Origin: Bacteroidales bacterium
Lineage (GTDB): Bacteria > Bacteroidota > Bacteroidia > Bacteroidales > CAIWKO01
NCBI GenBank assembly: GCA_023228145.1
Contig: JALOBU010000009.1
Coordinates: 1 to 64,000, forward strand
Length of the DNA: 64,000 nt
Direction: 5' to 3'
This document shows, piece after piece, positions 60,221 through 64,000 of this stretch. Every line of letters begins with the position of its first letter. Positions within the stretch are counted from its first letter, which is position 1. The notes beneath the pieces are model-generated. The model was not told where the DNA came from, ran no database searches, and saw only the letters and a list, made by a program, of their open reading frames with translations. The position numbers and the translations under genes were made by a program.

Positions 60221-62479
60221 ATGAACACTTATACAATTAAAATCAAGGGGTTAGTCCAGGGAGTCGGTTTCCGGCCTTTTGTGTACCGTTTAGCAAAGCA
60301 ATATAATCTTAGTGGCAGTGTTGAAAACCGTAATGATGGAGTATGTATTAAAATCAATTGCAATGAGTTTACTCTGAATAACATCGTTAAAGAGTTAAAA
60401 AATAATGCTCCGCAAGCTTCTCAAATTGATGTAATTTCAGTCGCAGAATCGCAATTCAAAGATTTTAACGACTTTACAATATTAAAAAGCCGAAGCATTT
60501 CTGATGAAATTACAGACATCAGCCCCGACATAGCTGTATGTGGCGAGTGCCTTAAAGATATGACAAAACAAGCCAATCGTATTGATTACCCTTTTATCAA
60601 CTGCACCAACTGCGGGCCTCGTTTCACCATTATTCAAAACATTCCTTACGACCGCGAGAAAACTACAATGAGGCCTTTCGATATGTGTCCGCAATGCCGT
60701 AAAGAATACACCGACATTCTCGACCGTCGCTTTCATGCGCAGCCAGTGGCATGCAGCATTTGCGGGCCTGAATATACCTTACACATCGGCAATGAAAAAG
60801 TAAATGGGATAAACGAAATTCTGTCAAAACTTTCAGATTTGATACTAAGTAAAAAAATCGTTGCCATCAAAGGTATGGGCGGTTATTTTATTGCCTGCGA
60901 TGCTCAGTGTGAAGAGACCGTTGCACGTTTGCGAAAACTCAAAAACAGGGAAGGCAAGCCCTTTGCAGTGATGTTTTCAACCATAGACACACTCCATGAT
61001 TTTGCTTTTGTCAATGAACATGAAAAAAAAGTACTGTTGTCTTTCCGTAGGCCTGTTGTTCTGCTGAAACAGAAAAAAAACCTCGCATCCTCTGTAAATG
61101 TGGGTTTTGATACGCTCGGGTGCATTCTTCCATACATGCCGGTTCATTATTTACTTTTTCAACATTTACCAATTCCAGCTATTGTTCTTACCAGTGGCAA
61201 CATTTCCGATGAGCCCATTATCACAAATGACGATGAAGCATTAGAAAAACTCAATTGTATTACCGACGCCACTCTGACATACAACAGAGAGATTTACAAC
61301 AGAAATGACGATTCTGTAGTTTTTGTAACAAACAACCAAGAAAGAATCATCCGAAGATCAAGAGGTTATGTACCTCGCCCTATCAACACAAATCATTATC
61401 TGGAAGGTATTTTAGCTGCCGGCGCTGAACTCACCAATTGTTTTGCAATAGGAAAAGGGAACAAAGCCATTCTAAGCCAACACATCGGCGATCTGAAAAA
61501 TTTTGAAACATACGAATTTTATTGCGAGACCATGGAACGTTTCCGTAAACTTTTTTTGTTTGAGCCCAAAGTTGTTACCTGCGACCTGCATTCCAATTAC
61601 CTTTCAACAAAATACGCAAAAGAAACTAAATTACCCCTGATACAGGTGCAGCACCATCACGCCCACATTGTCGCTTGTATGGCCGAAAACGTAATTGACG
61701 AAAAAGTGATTGGCATTGCAATGGACGGAACCGGTTATGGAGAAGACGGAAATATCTGGGGCAGCGAATTTCTGATTTGTGATTTGAACAATTTCAAAAG
61801 ATATACTCATTTTGATTATATGCCCATGCCCGGCGGTGATAAAGCCACCGAAGAACCCTGGCGTATGGCAGTCTCTTACTTACATTCATACTTTGGTAAA
61901 GAATTTCTGTATTACGAACTTGAGTTTTTAAAGAATATTGATACCAACTCAGTAGAAATGGTTTGCGAAGCCATTAATAAAAAAATCAACTGCCCCTTAT
62001 CTTCTGGCTCTGGCAGGTTGTTTGATGCGGTTGCAGCCCTTATAAACATTTGCACTCATAGTAAATTCCACGCCGAAGCACCCATGCGGTTGGAATCCAT
62101 CATTGACAGTAATTGCAGAGATTCATACTCATTTAGTATCAATAAGACCATTGTTTTTAAAGATACTTTTCTGCAGATCATTGAAGATTTGAAACAGAAA
62201 ATCAGTCCTTCAGTTATATCTGCAAAGTTTCACAACACTATTGTTAATATCGTTTTAGAAACAGTTATAAAAATAAGAAACGATCTTGGTATTAATAGAA
62301 TTGCATTGTCCGGTGGAACATTCCAAAACAAATTCCTTTCAGAAAACATTGAAAATAAACTTGCTGCATCCGGATTTGAAGTATTTATCCACACCAAAGT
62401 TCCTTCTAATGATGGTGGTATTGCGCTAGGACAAATTGTAGTTGCAGCAAACAGGCTGAAACAAATAAATCCATTTTAA
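60221..62479 (+). CDS. hypF: Carbamoyltransferase HypF ([NiFe] hydrogenase maturation)
   Basis: The protein has 752 aa. Order: acylphosphatase domain (GLVQGVGFRPFVYRLA, residues ~10-25), two zinc fingers (CGECLKDM ... CTNCGPRF and CPQCRKEY ... CSICGPEY), YrdC-like domain (about 190-370, MFSTIDTLHDFAFV; LTSGNISDEP), and a Kae1-like carbamoyltransferase domain (QHHHAHIVACMAE; AMDGTGYGEDGNIWGSE; SGGTFQNKFL). It makes the thiocarbamate on HypE that becomes the CN ligands of the [NiFe] site. hypC follows after 98 bp. Confidence 0.97.
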   Translation: MNTYTIKIKGLVQGVGFRPFVYRLAKQYNLSGSVENRNDGVCIKINCNEFTLNNIVKELKNNAPQASQIDVISVAESQFKDFNDFTILKSRSISDEITDISPDIAVCGECLKDMTKQANRIDYPFINCTNCGPRFTIIQNIPYDREKTTMRPFDMCPQCRKEYTDILDRRFHAQPVACSICGPEYTLHIGNEKVNGINEILSKLSDLILSKKIVAIKGMGGYFIACDAQCEETVARLRKLKNREGKPFAVMFSTIDTLHDFAFVNEHEKKVLLSFRRPVVLLKQKKNLASSVNVGFDTLGCILPYMPVHYLLFQHLPIPAIVLTSGNISDEPIITNDDEALEKLNCITDATLTYNREIYNRNDDSVVFVTNNQERIIRRSRGYVPRPINTNHYLEGILAAGAELTNCFAIGKGNKAILSQHIGDLKNFETYEFYCETMERFRKLFLFEPKVVTCDLHSNYLSTKYAKETKLPLIQVQHHHAHIVACMAENVIDEKVIGIAMDGTGYGEDGNIWGSEFLICDLNNFKRYTHFDYMPMPGGDKATEEPWRMAVSYLHSYFGKEFLYYELEFLKNIDTNSVEMVCEAINKKINCPLSSGSGRLFDAVAALINICTHSKFHAEAPMRLESIIDSNCRDSYSFSINKTIVFKDTFLQIIEDLKQKISPSVISAKFHNTIVNIVLETVIKIRNDLGINRIALSGGTFQNKFLSENIENKLAASGFEVFIHTKVPSNDGGIALGQIVVAANRLKQINPF

Positions 62480-62480
62480 A

Positions 62481-62529
62481 GCCCCGAAGGTTGCTGTACC
62501 CGGTCGAATCCAGGCGGGGTTATTTATTA
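62481..62529 (+). terminator. Possible hairpin terminator after hypF
   Basis: GCCCCG (62481-62486) pairs with CGGGGT (62515-62520; one G-T pair) around a 28-base loop and is followed by TATTTATTA. The spacing and T-content are poor for a classic terminator. The segment looks GC-rich in an AT-rich spacer. Confidence 0.35.
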
Positions 62530-62540
62530 ATAACATTTCG

Positions 62541-62548
62541 TAACTTTG
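62541..62548 (+). promoter_or_regulatory. -7 promoter element of hypC-hypD
   Basis: TAACTTTG matches TAnnTTTG, 29 bp before the ATG of hypC. It suggests hypCD can be transcribed apart from hypF. Confidence 0.4.
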
Positions 62549-62577
62549 CACATAAATTTAAATTTATAAGTAAATAA

Positions 62578-62826
62578 ATGTGTTTAGCCATCCCATCCAA
62601 AGTGATTTCTGTTAATGGCGATACTGCATTGGTATCAGCCGGAGGCTCGGAATATGAGGCATCAATCCAACTTCTTGATGAAGTAAATCCCGGAGACTAT
62701 GTATTGCTGCATACCGGATTTGCTATACAGAAAATCAGCGAAGAAGAAGCCTTGGAAACTTTCAAAATTTTAAAAGAACTCGATGCCCTTGAAGACCAGA
62801 TAGATGCTGAAGAAAAAAATCAATAA
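62578..62826 (+). CDS. hypC: Hydrogenase assembly chaperone HypC
   Basis: The protein has 82 aa. The invariant N-terminus MCLAIPSKV (Cys2 binds the Fe(CN)2CO unit) and the beta-barrel core EVNPGDYVLLHTGFAIQKIS are diagnostic of HypC/HybG. With HypD it builds and transfers the iron centre to the [NiFe] large subunit. It lies 24 bp upstream of hypD. Confidence 0.97.
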   Translation: MCLAIPSKVISVNGDTALVSAGGSEYEASIQLLDEVNPGDYVLLHTGFAIQKISEEEALETFKILKELDALEDQIDAEEKNQ

Positions 62827-62850
62827 TTACCTTATCACAATGCAGTTTCA

Positions 62851-63936
62851 ATGAAATACATTGACGAATACCGTAATTCTGAACACGTAAAAATACTTGT
62901 CAGAAAAATAAAAGAGTTGGCTACTCAGGAAGTTTCATTGATGGAAGTTTGTGGCGGGCATACCTGGGCGATACAGAAATTCGGTATCCCTTCACTGATG
63001 CCCAATGAAGTAAGGCTGTTGTCAGGTCCCGGATGCCCTGTGTGCGTTACCGACCGCAAATATATCGACCGTGCCGTGGCATACAGCCGTTTGCCCAATG
63101 TCATCATCACTACTTTCGGCGACCTTATAAGGGTCCCCGGCTCAAGTTCAATATTGAGTATAGAAAAAAGTAAGGGGGCTGACATCCGCATTGTGTATTC
63201 CATACTCGATGCGATAAAAATCGCAAAAGAAAATCATACAAAGAAAGTCATTTTTCTTGGTATCGGTTTTGAAACTACCGTTTCGAGTACCGCTGCCGGC
63301 ATATTGAATGCTTATAAAGAAGGGCTGAAAAACTTTTACCTTTTCAGTTCTCACAAAGTAATGCCTCCCGCAATGGCAGCCATTATTGAAGAAGGAATAA
63401 AAATTAACGGTTATATCGCTCCCGGGCATGTCAGTGTAATTACCGGCTCAAAATTGTATGACACCATACAACAAAAATACAATATTGGTTGTGTTATATC
63501 CGGCTTTGAGCCAGTGGATATACTTCAATCTATTTTTATGCTTCTCAAACAGGTGAATGAAAAGAAATTTTCAGTAGAAATACAATATAAAAGAGCCGTT
63601 AATTACGAAGGAAATGTAAAAGCACAAAAAATTATCTCGGACGTTTTTGAAGCACGCGCCGACTGGTGGCGGGGGTTGGGGATATTACAAAATAGCGGTT
63701 TACAACTCACTGAAAAATACCGGCACATGGATGCTGAAAAAATGCTAGCTGTTGAAGTGGAAAAAACACGAGAAGACAAAGGATGTATTTGCGGAGAAAT
63801 TCTGAAAGGGCTGAAAAAACCCACCGATTGCAAACTGTTTAGCAAAGTATGCACTACTGCTAACCCTGTAGGCGCCTGCATGGTTTCCCACGAAGGAGCT
63901 TGCGCTGCTTATTTCAATTATGCTGAAAGAGTGTGA
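62851..63936 (+). CDS. hypD: Hydrogenase iron-centre assembly protein HypD
   Basis: The protein has 361 aa, close to the usual length. Conserved motifs: CGGHTW (Cys that ligates the Fe unit), GPGCPVCVT (the CxxC redox pair), GFETT, and a C-terminal Cys-rich region for the [4Fe-4S] cluster (CICGEILKG, DCKLFSKVC, CMVSHEGAC). HypD with HypC assembles Fe(CN)2CO. The normal next gene, hypE, would lie just beyond the right edge; only 64 non-coding bases remain. Confidence 0.97.
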   Translation: MKYIDEYRNSEHVKILVRKIKELATQEVSLMEVCGGHTWAIQKFGIPSLMPNEVRLLSGPGCPVCVTDRKYIDRAVAYSRLPNVIITTFGDLIRVPGSSSILSIEKSKGADIRIVYSILDAIKIAKENHTKKVIFLGIGFETTVSSTAAGILNAYKEGLKNFYLFSSHKVMPPAMAAIIEEGIKINGYIAPGHVSVITGSKLYDTIQQKYNIGCVISGFEPVDILQSIFMLLKQVNEKKFSVEIQYKRAVNYEGNVKAQKIISDVFEARADWWRGLGILQNSGLQLTEKYRHMDAEKMLAVEVEKTREDKGCICGEILKGLKKPTDCKLFSKVCTTANPVGACMVSHEGACAAYFNYAERV

Positions 63937-64000
63937 GTGTGGATCCAAAAATGTGAACAGATACGGCCAGAAATTAACAACAAGTAACTAGCAACTAACG

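Noticed and set aside
62478..62521. tRNA gene
   Set aside because: Only a T-arm-like piece and a short outer stem are present; there is no D-arm or anticodon arm and the length is about 44 bases.

Overview
The window looks like part of an anaerobic or facultatively fermentative Bacteroidota (Bacteroidetes) chromosome. It is AT-rich. Many starts are preceded by the Bacteroidetes -7 promoter element TAnnTTTG rather than a Shine-Dalgarno sequence. One short protein carries a type IX secretion (T9SS) C-terminal sorting domain. Lipoproteins, a lipidated Omp85 protein (TamL-like), a GldN-like protein and an outer-membrane beta-barrel receptor fit the same phylum. No rRNA, credible tRNA, CRISPR array, insertion sequence or phage module was seen.

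Layout. 1-8.2 kb: the 5' end of a repeat-rich surface protein cut by the left edge, then a minus-strand operon of three exported proteins (caspase-like protease, trypsin-like/PDZ protease, caspase-like protease with a long TPR array), then a small secreted protein. 8.5-10.5 kb: a sigma factor, a membrane TPR protein likely to be its anti-sigma partner, and two tandemly duplicated lipoproteins. 10.5-15.7 kb: a six-gene minus-strand operon (ECF sigma factor, zinc-finger anti-sigma factor, two CpxP/Spy-like proteins, a DUF302 protein, an outer-membrane beta-barrel receptor) that looks like an envelope or metal stress regulon. 16-23.7 kb: ArsR regulator, a yjbQ gene broken by an in-frame stop, secreted TPR protein, paired lipoproteins, CPBP protease, ribBA, a four-helix-bundle gene flanked by inverted repeats, tag, and an unknown secreted protein. 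23.9-28.0 kb: an aminotransferase plus four-subunit 2-oxoacid:ferredoxin oxidoreductase operon. 28.3-37.5 kb: housekeeping and envelope genes (GldN-like lipoprotein, THUMP methyltransferase, MacB-type permease, TamL-like Omp85, membrane protein, signal peptidase I).

37.7-50.2 kb is the most notable part: eleven tightly packed minus-strand genes encode a complete trimeric, probably electron-bifurcating, NAD(H)-linked [FeFe] hydrogenase (HydC, HydB, HydA), all three H-cluster maturases (HydG, HydF, HydE), a second hydrogenase-like protein fused to a histidine kinase (a likely H2 or redox sensor), a receiver-kinase hybrid and three stand-alone receivers. None of these receivers has a DNA-binding domain. 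The ferredoxin reduced by the oxoacid oxidoreductase at 24-28 kb is a plausible electron source for the hydrogenase. 50.6-57.7 kb carries three paralogous surface proteins with FN3-like repeats and Lcl/DUF1566-type ends plus a T9SS cargo protein. 57.8-59.7 kb is a NarL-type two-component pair. 60.2-63.9 kb is hypF-hypC-hypD, for [NiFe] cofactor assembly, so a [NiFe] hydrogenase is probably encoded beyond the right edge.

The best candidates for something not well described are the H2-sensing phosphorelay embedded in the hydrogenase operon and the exported caspase-trypsin-caspase/TPR trio.
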